Shown here: piece after piece, positions 10,991 to 20,753 of the stretch | How the letters are laid out: each line of letters starts with the position of its first letter | Position numbering within the stretch: the stretch's first letter is position 1 | Assembly (NCBI GenBank): GCA_934045075.1 | Contig: OW203724.1 | Location: 20,923,721-20,987,720 of the forward strand | Origin: Yponomeuta sedellus | Taxonomy: Eukaryota; Arthropoda; Insecta; Lepidoptera; Yponomeutidae | Direction: 5' to 3' | DNA length: 64,000 bases | Made by a program: the position numbers and the translations under genes | Notes under the pieces: model-generated | What the model was told of the DNA's origin: nothing | Database searches by the model: none | What the model saw: only the letters and a program-made list of their open reading frames with translations

Positions 10991-11168
10991 AAACCTATTT
11001 AGATGCTGAAAATTCCACCCATGCCGGGACTCGAACCCGCGACCTCTGGCTATCCTGAGCTAATGGGCGACTCACCGGCATCAGGGAAATTTCGTACCTC
11101 TTTACTAAGTTTTAATAGGTTTTTAAAATTGTCCTTAGCACGGGTTAGAGCATTAAAAATAATATGAT
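10991..11168 (+). mobile_element. SINE family B, inverted/forward (twin-primed) copy
   Basis: 10991-11103 is the leader and tRNA-like part in reverse orientation (B box as CGGGACTCGAACCCG). 11107-11168 is the 3' tail in forward orientation (AATAGGTTTTTAAAATTGTC..GCATTAAAAAT). Part of the tRNA-like region is deleted. A separate forward leader fragment follows at 11170-11250. Confidence 0.65.
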
Positions 11169-11486
11169 TTCCTTGATGTACGTAATACAGAGAATATTGT
11201 AAAGAGCTTCGAATTTTCACTGATGCCGGTGAGTCGCCCATGAGCGACCACTTGAAAATATAGAAAACTTTTGACATTTTATTTATAATCCCGACCACTG
11301 GGCGCTATTGCTCAGTTTCTACCGGCCGACATTTCGCAAAGCACTACCATTTTCCCCGCATGGCTTCCGTACACGCGGCCTCGAGATTTGCCACGTGACG
11401 GCTGACCTTATTCAGATGGATTTAAAAGTGGTTAGCCAACCAAGGGAAACCTGAGTATTTCCTAAACTAAACTACAGGAAATCTGA

Positions 11487-11590
11487 GTGAAAGGAAACCT
11501 GGGTGTGCACGTACCTCAGTGCTTGAAATTGCCAATCCGCAGTGCGCACTCGGGGTAATTAAGTCCATATTTTCTATCAGAGAGAAGCTT
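11487..11590 (+). mobile_element. SINE family E, 3' fragment
   Basis: GAAACCTGGGTGTGCACGTACCTCAGTGCTTGAAATTG resembles the body of the family E copy at 60780-60840, and continues to a TCAGAGAGAAG end. Confidence 0.6.
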
Positions 11591-11900
11591 GTACCTACCT
11601 ACCATTATTACCGAACTACAGAGGTTTACACCAAAAGAGTTTGAATTCGGCAACACTTTCAATGATCTATTTGTTGGCGATTACGTACACGTTTGGAGAG
11701 CAAATATCGATTGAGACTTGCGACAGACACCTAAGAGCATATTTTTTGTCTAAATTGAGAAGAACTAAGCCACATTCCGTGTCTTCTGCCATTAAGTAGT
11801 TACTTTGAATGCGAAATCAAGTCATTCAAATTCTGACCTTAAATCAACTTTAGGGCATGACAGGAGCCTCGCTGAACGGCGTAATAACAGACCCACAAGT

Positions 11901-12129
11901 CTGGCGTACCCTGGGCACAATCAGTCAATCAGCGGGCGTCTAACCCTGATTGGCAAATCCTTTCACTACTGTGGCAAACTCAAATCCAACCTTGAAGATG
12001 GCGCCGTGTTTAGCGTCACAATTTTCTGTGATTATTTTTCTTAGCGTGGCGACGGCAGGTCATAAAGCCGTCGTGAAAGGATTTGCCAATCAGCGTAAGG
12101 GATTTTTATTGTTACCCAGGGTGCGCCAG
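11901..12129. mobile_element. MITE with CTGGCG..CCCTGGG ends
   Basis: CTGGCGTACCCTGGGCACAAT at the left matches the inverted TTACCCAGGGTGCGCCAG at the right. Inside, TGATTGGCAAATCCTTTCAC is also inverted (11949-11969 and 12074-12095). No frame of coding quality is present. Confidence 0.75.
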
Positions 12130-12248
12130 ACGCACAAGCTCAGTGAGTATGACTTTTCGGAAGGCCTTTTTCATGCACCCCCATCATTTCAGCTGCAGCT
12201 GTTTAACAAAAACTTTTAATAAAAGATGTTTGCCGTTGACACGCTGAC

Positions 12249-12755
12249 GGGGCCCCTAGACGGGCTACACTTTTTGTGAAATATTTGGCTACGCTATATC
12301 CCGAAAATACAAAAAAACATTTTAATGCAGCACATGGCTGAAAAATGTATATCCCGGCCATTCCCGGCAACATTTCTACATTAGTATATGGCTCAATATT
12401 TTGTCTTTACACGGGCTACATACATAAACACAAACCAAAATAAAGAGAAACAAAACAAACACGAACATAGCTCTAGTCGAACAAATCGCAGCAAACTTCA
12501 CTTCACGTAGCATGAAAAAGGGACGCACTTAGGCCGTAAATATTGCAGTATTTTCGATTGCAAAGCGATCGTTCCGGCCATATGGCTGGGATACTAAAAA
12601 TTCATCGGATACACAAAAAATATGTCACAAAGTCCCGGCCATACTAAAAATTTTGCCAAATATTTCATATTCTAGCCGTAAATGATAGCTGATGCAACCG
12701 GCCACACATTTGCAGTTACACATTTTCGTGAAAATATGGCCCGTCTAGAGGCCCC
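12249..12755. mobile_element. MITE with GGGGCC..TAGACGGGC inverted ends
   Basis: GGGGCCCCTAGACGGGC at 12249 is matched by the inverted GCCCGTCTAGAGGCCCC ending at 12755. The interior repeats ATGGCCGG-like and CCCGGCCAT-like words. I see no clear target duplication. Confidence 0.75.
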
Positions 12756-13081
12756 ATAAGACGATCAACTTCAGTAACAACGGTATACAGAAGTGGCCTC
12801 AGCCGACTGTACCCACCTTACCTTCACAGGAAACCGTACAACGGACGCGGGCGCAGGGGTAAAGGCGAGGGCAAAACGGTGGGGCAATAGACTGTCTGTG
12901 CTACATTGTCCTGTCCCCGGATCGGGCCAGGAAATGCCCGGATTTACACAAGACGATAACCGAACATAGTCGCGGACTGCCCCTCTACTACCAGGTTAGT
13001 TAGTTAGTCAAGCTAAGTGATTTCCGCACTAAGGCTTTTAGTTTAAAAATATATATGTGTATTTTTTATGTACAATGTATA

Positions 13082-13318
13082 AATAAATATTCATGGACAT
13101 TGTACACAGATCTCGTTAGCCCTATACTAAGTACAACTTAATGACTTGTGTTATAGGTGCTAACTCAACGATAGATTTATTACAATAAATACATAGATAA
13201 CATCCAAGACCCGAGACAAACTAGAAAAGTTCGTTTCCTAGTTTGACCCGGCCGGGGATCGAACCCGAGACCTTCCGTTTTACAGTCAGCGTGATAAACC
13301 GCTGCGCCACCGAGGCCG
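13082..13318 (-). mobile_element. SINE family C, near full length
   Basis: The minus-strand head has GCCTCGGTGGCGCAGCGG and B box GGTTCGATCCCC. The tail runs to ATGAATATTTATT. Compare 19127 and 49049. Confidence 0.85.
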
Positions 13319-13572
13319 ACAATTACGTTAGAGTGGCGGTAACCCAGTGGGTATAACAACAAACTCGGAAGCAGATACCCAGGTTCGATTTCCGGCGCGA
13401 CCATGTACCAATTTTCTTCGGAGCAACTGAAATGACGTTCGATGTGGCGTACCATCGCTCTGACGAACGTTCGGCGCACCGTTTTCGCTGTCGCGGCGTT
13501 AAATGTAACAACTTTCGATATCATAAAGGGAACGTTTATAGCCTACAGACAAAACTGTATAATGGAGTCGTT

Positions 13573-13573
<1 letters not shown>

Positions 13574-13615
<42 letters not shown>

Positions 13616-13632
13616 ACACCCACACATACACA
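13574..13632 (+). repeat. (CA)n microsatellite
   Basis: More than 20 CA units with CCCACA interruptions. Long open frames rich in Thr-His or Cys-Val here are artefacts. Confidence 0.95.
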
Positions 13633-13639
13633 CACAACA

Positions 13640-14096
13640 TATATGAAATGAAATGAAATGAAAAGGTTTTATTAAAAGTGGCACAGAAACTGCGGCTTAA
13701 TGAACGTTACAATTCAAACTAGGTATATAAGCTTACATAACTTAAATACATGTCATATAATAGAAATAACACCACGCATAAATATAGATTTGTTTAGTAT
13801 AGATACTTATTAACTGTAAGATTTACGCGCCCTCTGCGCTATTATTTCTAAAACTAAATAATCATGCAAAAAAGGACACGCTGAAAACCAGCGCCGCTAG
13901 TTTTTCTTTTAAAATCTAGCGACACAGCTGAGCGCGCTCCTATTGCCAAAATGAAACATGCTAAGATAAGGTTATAATTAAGTCTTGCTTAGTAAAATTA
14001 TATGTATGTTTTATTATTTAATTTAGCTGTAAGATTATGCTTATCGTTGTAACTTTTGTCAATAAACCTTTTTTTATTCTTTATTCTTTAAGTGTT
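13640..14096. mobile_element. LINE 3'-end fragments
   Basis: A (GAAAT)n run at about 13645-13664 followed by AAGGTTTTATTAAAAGTGGC is a minus-strand LINE 3' end with a pentanucleotide tail, like the CR1-like element at 20413. The right part (about 13985-14096) ends TTGTCAATAAACC plus (TTTATTC)n and looks like a plus-strand LINE end. Confidence 0.55.
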
Positions 14097-14142
14097 CTCT
14101 ATCTCTATCCATCTCTACTATATTTGGCCCATAAGTACTCAT

Positions 14143-14275
14143 GCGTGCGTGCATGCAACGACTTATGAACGTTGATGAAGCGAAGGTGATCTGTCAGGGT
14201 CGTGGCAAGTGGCAGTCCCTGGTCTCTGCCTACCCCTCTGGGATACAGGCGTGAGGTTATGTAGGTATGTATGTA
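14143..14275 (+). pseudogene. LINE (J2) reverse transcriptase C-terminus fragment
   Basis: It reads RACMQRLMNVDEAKVICQGR then GKWQSLVSAYPSGIQA and stop, followed by an ATGT-rich tail. This is the far C-terminus of a non-LTR retrotransposon protein; I recall near-identical ends in lepidopteran genomes. The same 3' end recurs at 17075, 22811, 40030 and 53468. It is 5'-truncated, so no catalytic domain is present. Confidence 0.7.
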
Positions 14276-14758
14276 ACTGCTCATCTAGTGGCCCCAGATA
14301 AAACGTTCTGATACACGTCCCGTCTTTTGTATGGGCGCATCCTCCATCTGGACGGGAGCATTCTTTCTTTTCAACGGCCTCCTCCGGCTTTAGATGAATA
14401 TGCTTTCGCTTAGAACAAATGCACGTACCATACTATGCAGTATTATCATATAGGTACATTCAGCGCTCCATGAGGTAAATGAGATAAGATAATTATTTAT
14501 TTGCACTTTTTGACACAAACACACTTTTTCAAAACCAACAACAAACAAAACAAAAGCTTTATGCACTGTATGCAGTATGCACTATATGCAGGGGAAAACG
14601 CTGACGCGTCAGTAGGTGCATTCGACATGTCTAGCCTTTTCCCCTCAGCTATGATCTGAGCTTTTCCCACAGCATGACACAAGCGCGGTCACTCATTTCT
14701 CAGTTCAATATCCGGGCTCGTGAAAGACGGTCGTCTCTATATTTTATTGTTCAAATAA

Positions 14759-14858
14759 ACGTTTGTTCGTTATCAACCCTTGTATGTCCCCACTGCTGGG
14801 GCACGGGTCTCTTCCTGCATCGCAGGTGGGTTAGACCATACTCCACCACGGAGGCCAA
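14759..14858 (-). mobile_element. 5'-truncated SINE, family A
   Basis: The tail portion, with target duplication TTCAAATAA at 14750-14758 and 14859-14867. Confidence 0.8.
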
Positions 14859-14909
14859 TTCAAATAAGAAAATATTCTTTTTTAAAAGGACTCTCCTGAC
14901 CCGCCCCGT

Positions 14910-15005
14910 AACAGTACGGGCTTAATGACCACGCGTGCCCACCGCAGGCTGATAATTTAAAGCACTGAGGTTGTTGAACACCTTAGACATTCAGGTTCTC
15001 TCAAT
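14910..15005 (-). mobile_element. SINE family E, 3' fragment
   Basis: GGCTTAATGACCACGCGTGCCCACCGC and AAGCACTGAGGTTG match 43640-43700. Beyond it, 15006-15900 holds no recognised feature. Confidence 0.55.
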
Positions 15006-15911
15006 TACTCATGTTATCTTTAACTAATGGTACTTCTAATTAATTATCTGTTTATTTATCTACATAATCAGGCCATAAATAAAGCTTTTGTTGCGCATAG
15101 GTTTTTTCTCTTTCACGCTAGCCATTGCTAATTATATTTAAAATTAAATAATAAAAAAAATCTCAATACTTTTGTCGGTAAAAGTGAACATCTGAGCGGA
15201 ATTAAATGAACGACTTAATTTTTCTGTCTATGGTCTCATGGGAAATAATTCTAGAGGAATATTCTCACTGATCCATTTCTACTTGTTACTAATAAACTGC
15301 CTTTAAAAGAATTCACAAACGTAAAACTACACAAAATGTAAATCTAACCCCGGTAGAATCAAACGTGCGACTCTGTAACACGGTGGTGTTGGTAATCCAG
15401 AGAGTTACCACGAGCCGAACAAAGCAGTATGTTAATACCTCACATAGATAGATACTGACTAAAATCAAGTGACTCGCCAGTAAAGAAATGTACGTAAGTT
15501 ACGAATAAAGTGTCGAGTCAAGAATAGTCTCAATGAACCAACAAACTCTACTCAATCACAGCGCGTTTCACCGAACAAAATAAACTTTATTTATGCCCTC
15601 ATTTCACCACCGCCTCCAGGGGTTAACTTAGACTGCCAGCAGTTTTCCGCGCTGGTCGGCGGCCATATTGGATCCGCATTTACTAGAGTTGGGTCATACT
15701 AGGCTAACTGCGATACTAGGGGTAGGTGGAACCGTGCTTGTCATCATGAAATAATCGGTTTTTAATACCTGTTATCCTACCAACTAAGCATTTATGGTCA
15801 AGTTCAGAAACTTAAAAATAACAATAAAGAACAATTGTCATTTTAAAGGTCAACACTTAGGAGGTTATAATAAAAGTGTCTTTTTTCGTAACGGTTTTTG
15901 AGCATTTTTTT

Positions 15912-16195
15912 TTATGTAGCCTCGATTGTGTTCCACTGCTGGGCAAAGGCCTCCCCTTTTGTCTTCCACTCCTCCCTGTTCATGGCCACTTCCTGCCAGC
16001 CCGGCAGAAAGGTTGTGAGGTCGTCCCAGCATCTCCACTTGGGTCGGCCACTTTTGCGATATACGTCGCGCGGAACCCAGTCAGTGACGATTTTTGCCCA
16101 CCTCTCTGGGCCCATACGGCTTAGATGACCCGCCCAGTTCCACTTCAGCTTAGCGGTTGCAGCTCCAATATCGACAATTTTGGTTCAAGAGCGCA
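15912..16195 (-). pseudogene. RTE-type LINE (type b) C-terminal fragment
   Basis: On the minus strand it reads ...AKLKWNWAGHLSRMGPERWA, then RGRPKWRCWDDL-like and GEAFAQQWNTIEAT and stop. The KWxWAGH, GRPxxRWxDDL and AxQQW signatures mark the C-terminal tail of RTE-clade retrotransposon polyproteins, downstream of the reverse transcriptase core. The frame is open for the last 90 or so codons, but endonuclease and RT core are absent, so it is a 5'-truncated insertion. A second copy lies at 38790. Confidence 0.8.
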
Positions 16196-17074
16196 GCATT
16201 GTATTACGAATCCTGTCAATTCCTTTACACCTAGAATAGTGCGCTCCATAATTTTGAGCAAAATGACTTGTATTGAATTCAATACTTGAATTGTATTGAA
16301 TTTTTAAAATATCGCGAACGTTAAACGAAAAACTATACTTAAATATAATCCGCGTGTAAGTCAAGTATAAACTTCATTAGTATCATCAACCGCTAACAAC
16401 CGTGTATATCAGAATGCAATCCATCCGGCATATCAATCAATCAATCGATCAAACAGGTTTTATTCAAAACAGCATAGAAACTGCAACGTAATTAATAATC
16501 CAAGTTAAACTATATGTCTAGTTGTATTTAAAAATTAAAAATCATTCAAAACCAAACACGTGTCACTATTCAATCTAGTCATTCATACACCTAGAATAAT
16601 ATGACATTTAAAGAGGAATTGCTTGATAACAGGTACTTTTAATAATTTTAATTAAAATAACCGTTCCATTAAACAAGACACCCCTAGTATTTACAAGGAG
16701 GGAAAAGTAAATTACATGTAGCTAAAGGATTGATTGTTGCTCGCCACCAATCTCTCGAGATTGCTGGCTGCAGTAAGATTGCATCTACCGACGGCTTGGA
16801 GGAAGCGGTGGCAGCAAATAAAACGTGTTCTCGGGTCTTAGGTAATTGCGCTCGGGGGCGGACGATGTTTTTTTTTATTTCATAAAATTAAAGTTGCAAA
16901 GTAAAGATCTTTTTACGCTGTTGCGAATGCTTCTTAGATCGAACAACGGGCCGTGGCAAAGTAGAACAGTGGGCATGGTTGACCGGCAGCCCGATGGTGG
17001 GACGATATAGTTGCGCCGGTAGAAGGTCCATGGATACGAACTGTTGTGTCCCAAAAAAGTGTAGTGTCGTACAT
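16196..17074. other. Mostly unrecognised; LINE 3'-end-like piece
   Basis: 16433-16520 (ATCAATCAATCGATCAAACA then GGTTTTATTCAAAAC) resembles the LINE 3' end at 13665. A minus-strand open frame of 84 codons at 16875-17129 has the look of LINE C-terminal sequence (...LRSIRNSVKRSLLCN), but I could not confirm it. Confidence 0.35.
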
Positions 17075-17170
17075 ACATAACCTCACGCCTGTATCCCAGA
17101 GGGGTAGGCCAGGGACTGCCACTTGCCACGATCCTGACAGATCACCTTCGCTTCATCAAAGTTCATAAGC
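17075..17170 (-). mobile_element. LINE (J2) 3' end
   Basis: Reverse complement of the 14180-14270 sequence, including TGGCAAGTGGCAGTCCCTGG and an ATGT tail. A possible further LINE end with TTTCATTTC repeats lies at 17310-17400. Confidence 0.75.
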
Positions 17171-17537
17171 AGTGTCGTATTTTTTGTATTCTTGTATTAT
17201 ATTCCTTCTACGACAAAACGCCTGTAAATTAATTTAATTGTAATCCAAGTGGTCAACGAAGCAATTATTGCGAAATAATAATTAAATGAGTGTTATTTGT
17301 AAAATTATTTGTTTTTCATTTCGTTTCATTTCATTGTATTATAATAGGAAGCCTATAGCTACATTACATATTTATGCGTGTTTTGTTTAGTATAGATGCG
17401 AAGCGCTTGAAGCCTTTTTTCCGAAATACTAATTCGTAAAATTATGCGTGTTAAGATAGATTTTGGATAAATCAAAGAATCTATTATTTATATACATTTA
17501 GGTACCGTATACTACCTAGAAACCAACTCAGTGGTCC

Positions 17538-17677
17538 CTGACAAGATGGAAATTTGGTACAGTGGTATCTCTCGCCTAAAAGGTTTAGAACCACTGTTCT
17601 CGTGGATCTGACAAGATGGAAATTTGGTACAGTGGTATCTCTCGACTAAAAGGTTTAGAACCACTGTTCTCGTGGAT
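17538..17677 (+). repeat. Tandem duplication of a 70-bp unit
   Basis: Two units at 17538-17607 and 17608-17677, differing at about one base. Confidence 0.95.
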
Positions 17678-17690
17678 AACACCTAGTCTA

Positions 17691-17766
17691 TTATATCTTT
17701 TTTAATGCACTAACCCGTGCTAGTCCCGGCATGGGTGGAATTTTTAGCCTCTAAATAGGGTTTTAT
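17691..17766 (-). mobile_element. SINE family B, twin-primed, 76 bp
   Basis: An 11-bp target duplication, CACCTAGTCTA, lies at 17680-17690 and 17767-17777. The insert joins an inverted tail (TTTTTAATGCACTAACCCGT) to a forward 3' part of the tRNA-like region (GTCCCGGCATGGGTGGAATT). Confidence 0.85.
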
Positions 17767-17768
17767 CA

Positions 17769-18425
17769 CCTAGTCTAGTTCCACAAGTAGGCTTAAAACA
17801 ATTAGTGATATCCAAAAAACCACAAGTTTAAAATACTTTGGTGGAATTGCCGCTTTGGTCAAGCCATTTAAGAGGAATTTGCTTTAAGCACTTGCATAGA
17901 TGGCGTCGCTCACTAGTGTAGCCTCGGCCTTATGTGTACACTTATTCATTCACTTTTGTTTTGTTGGTAGTTAATTTAGCGGCCACGAAGCCTAGTCGAA
18001 CCGAGTGATTGGAATCAATCACTTGCGTTAAGCAACAACAGACGCGGACAGGTGCAGGATGGGTGACCGTCCCGTGACTACCGCTAGTGGCATTTATTCC
18101 GAGCGCTTCCGTGCTTCGCAAGGCCCGCTAAGCCGTTGGTGCCGGCAGTCATGTAATGGCAGTCGTCAAGCCATGTCAGAGGCCTTGTGGGTGGCTTGAT
18201 AACTTCGGACAGTAAGGCCCGCCACTGTCTTACAATTCTCCACCAACCCGGACTTGGCCCCCGTGGTGGAGTATGGCCTAACCTTCCTGACATGCAGGAA
18301 GAGACCCATGCCCCTGAAGTGGGGACATACAAGGGTTGGTATCAAATCTAGCGGCCAAGACCTAGGCTAGTTCCACACGTAGGCTCAAAACAATTGGCGA
18401 TATCCTAAAAGCCATCGGTTTCAAA
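17769..18425 (+). repeat. Direct repeat flanking a SINE insertion
   Basis: TAGTTCCACAAGTAGGCTTA followed by AAACAATTAGTGATATCC at 17778-17825 recurs, diverged, at 18366-18415. The family is unknown. The family A SINE at 17986 lies between the copies. Confidence 0.65.
17986..18348 (+). mobile_element. Near full-length SINE, family A
   Basis: A 9-bp target duplication, TAGCGGCCA, lies at 17977-17985 and 18349-18357. The head at about 18000-18075 reads GAATCAATCACTTGCGTTAA then GCAAC, and later GCAGGATGGGTGACCG, in the same order as the internal promoter of 5S rRNA. The tail ends AGTGGGGACATACAAGGGTT. Confidence 0.9.
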
Positions 18426-18649
18426 CCGTCGGCTTAGTAAGCTCTCCGCCCAGAGACCCGGCTCGGATGCAAGATTATGCCGGATCAATGTTGATTGCCA
18501 CTAAGCGATGGCCTATCTAAACTGTCCAGTTGACACATGCGGGTTAACGATTATTTAAAAGGAGTATTCTCATCGTCATTAAGAGTAACTTTGCTTTAGC
18601 TTTTGAATCGCTTAAAAAATCATCTTTGACTAAAGACCACATCAACTCA

Positions 18650-18985
18650 CTATGTCCCCACCGAGGGGCTTGGGTCTCTTCCCTGAGGAAGGTATAGACA
18701 ATACTCCACCACGGGGCTAAGTTCGGATTGGTGAAGGCTTGCAAAACTAATGGCTTGTCTTACTGATATAAGTTTTCTGGCTTGAAAAGGCCCTCTGACT
18801 TGGCTTAACGACTGCCATCTATCGACGGCAACTGGCACCAAATGCTTAACGTGCCTTGCGAAAAACGGAAACGCTCGGAAAATGCCACTAGCCTTAGTCA
18901 TATACGGTCACCCATCCATGGACTGAACGCGGCCTATGTTGCTTAACCTTCGTGGTCGTTTAAGATCACTCAGGCAACAGGGGCT
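18650..18985 (-). mobile_element. Diverged SINE, family A
   Basis: An old copy with many substitutions; the tail starts near 18650 and the 5S-like head (CGGTCACCCATCC) is near 18905. Confidence 0.75.
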
Positions 18986-19126
18986 ACTAGCGATGCCACA
19001 TGCGGTATGCATATTCGCATGACTGGATGTATATGAATATTCGCTGACCCCGCAATATAACAATTTATAACGTTTTATTGCAATATAACAATTTATAAGC
19101 TAATTATTAGTTTTATATATTGACAC

Positions 19127-19380
19127 CTCGGTAGCGCAGCGGTTGGCACGCTGACTGTAAAACCGAAGGTCCCGGGTTCGATCCCCGGCCGGGTCAAACT
19201 AGGAAACAAACTTTTCTAGTTTGTCTAGGTTCTTGGATGTTAACTATGTATTTATTGTATTAAATCTATCGTCAAGTTAGGACTTATAAGACAAGTCATT
19301 TAGTTGTACTTAGTAGACTAACGAGATATGTGTTATATGTCCGTGAATATTTATTTATTAATTATTATATATTAGATTAG
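19127..19380 (+). mobile_element. SINE family C, full length
   Basis: The head has CGGTAGCGCAGCGGTTGGCA and B box GGTTCGATCCCC. The body has TTCTTGGATGTTAACTATG and the tail is a TTTATT-type run. Confidence 0.85.
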
Positions 19381-19441
19381 ATAAGTATCTTATACATCTT
19401 AACACCTCATTACGTAATAATAACTGCTAGGTTTTTTAATT

Positions 19442-19736
19442 CGGAACACAACAGGATTCAAAAAGTCTCGTAGTCTCATTTATCTGTTCCAGACTCTTAT
19501 TAAGAGTGTGCTATACGGATGTCAAGTATGGTCCCCATTTTACGCTGTTCCCATCAATAGTATTGACAGTATTCAAAACAAAATACTAAAAGTATTATCC
19601 TATCGGCATGGGATGGGACGAACGCTTTAAAATTATGAACAACGCCTGCGAAAATTTAACCTTGTTTCCTTAGAAAATCGCAAAAAGATTCTTGATCTCA
19701 AACTACTCCACAAAATTCTACATTCTTACATAGATT
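19442..19736 (+). pseudogene. Non-LTR retrotransposon RT C-terminal fragment
   Basis: The frame reads ...LIYLFQTLIKSVLYGCQVWS then PFYAVPINSIDSIQNKILKV and later RKFNLVSLENRKKILDLKLL. This is the thumb and post-RT part of a jockey-like LINE, with the usual LxxSxLxYGxxVW core. One in-frame TAA follows GMGRTL. It has no RT catalytic box because the fragment starts downstream of it. A rearranged family B SINE abuts its right end. Confidence 0.75.
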
Positions 19737-19975
19737 CCCTGGCTCGCGACCTCTGGCTATCCGTGCCAGCGCTCTTTCCAACTGAGCTAATGGGCGACTC
19801 ACGGCATCAGTGAAATTTTGAACCTCTTTACAATATTCTCTGTATTACGTACCTACAGGCAGCGACATCTGGCTGAATCCCGGTATGGGTGGAGTTTTAA
19901 GCCTCTAAATAGGTTTTTAAACTGTCCTTAGCACGGGTTAGTGCGTTAAAAAATAATATAATATTGTCAGGCTGT
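19737..19975 (+). mobile_element. SINE family B, inverted/forward (twin-primed) copy
   Basis: The left part is the leader plus tRNA-like region inverted (CGCGACCTCTGGCTATCCGT...). The right part starts at about 19870 and is forward (GAATCCCGGTATGGGTGGAG to the tail GTTAGTGCGTTAAAAAATAA). The switch falls inside the B-box region. Confidence 0.8.
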
Positions 19976-20753
19976 TATATTTTTCCAAAAAATATTTATA
20001 TAATTTAAATGTCTTAATGTTAGTTCTTTTTTACGTCGCGCTAATAATTATAAGGTACTCGCGCTAATATTAATCCTGCGCAGACGAAGCCGCGAGCACC
20101 AGCTGGTATACATTATACAATACGACTAAGAATGGCACAGCACGGAAAGTTCTGATGTATATTCCATTATTAATGTACACAGCCTTCGAATAAATTACGA
20201 ACAATCACTTAAAAACTAGATACATGCAAGGCAAATATGTGACAACATCTACAATGCAATGAAGCATTTTCGTGTCTTATCCGAAAGATTGATATCTATG
20301 GAGATGATAAACTACAAAGATCACAAGCCTTTGCCTGCCCGTCAAAATGAGCACAAAACGCTTGGCGGTCAGAGGTCCGGCGTGATATGATTGAAATCTA
20401 ATCTTGGTCTTGAAATGAAATGAAATGAAATGAAATGAATATACTTTATTGCACACCAGGAATTACAATTTAGAAAATAAGAAGATACAGATTAAGGTAC
20501 AATTGGCGGTCTTATTACTAAAAGTAATTTCTTCCAGACAACCCTTGATGGAAAACACAAAAGAACTGAAAGACGGGTAGTTGGTGCAACTAATGACATA
20601 ATTAGGAAAAGAAGGCAAATTTTAATAAACATCTATAGACAATACATAAATAAAATATAAAATAAACATACATAATATATACAAATAATATCATCCGGGA
20701 GAAGAAGATAGGTGAATATAATACACATACGCAACATTTGAAAGAGGTAATAT

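Noticed and set aside
13432..13684. Open frames rich in Thr-His or Cys-Val
   Set aside because: Translation of the (CA)n microsatellite at 13574-13632.
14280..14400. Open minus-strand frame with regularly placed Cys (KKECSRPDGGCAHTKDGTC)
   Set aside because: It continues from a J2 LINE 3' end, and I recall the same nucleotide sequence as a repeat read in other frames. No independent support for a gene.
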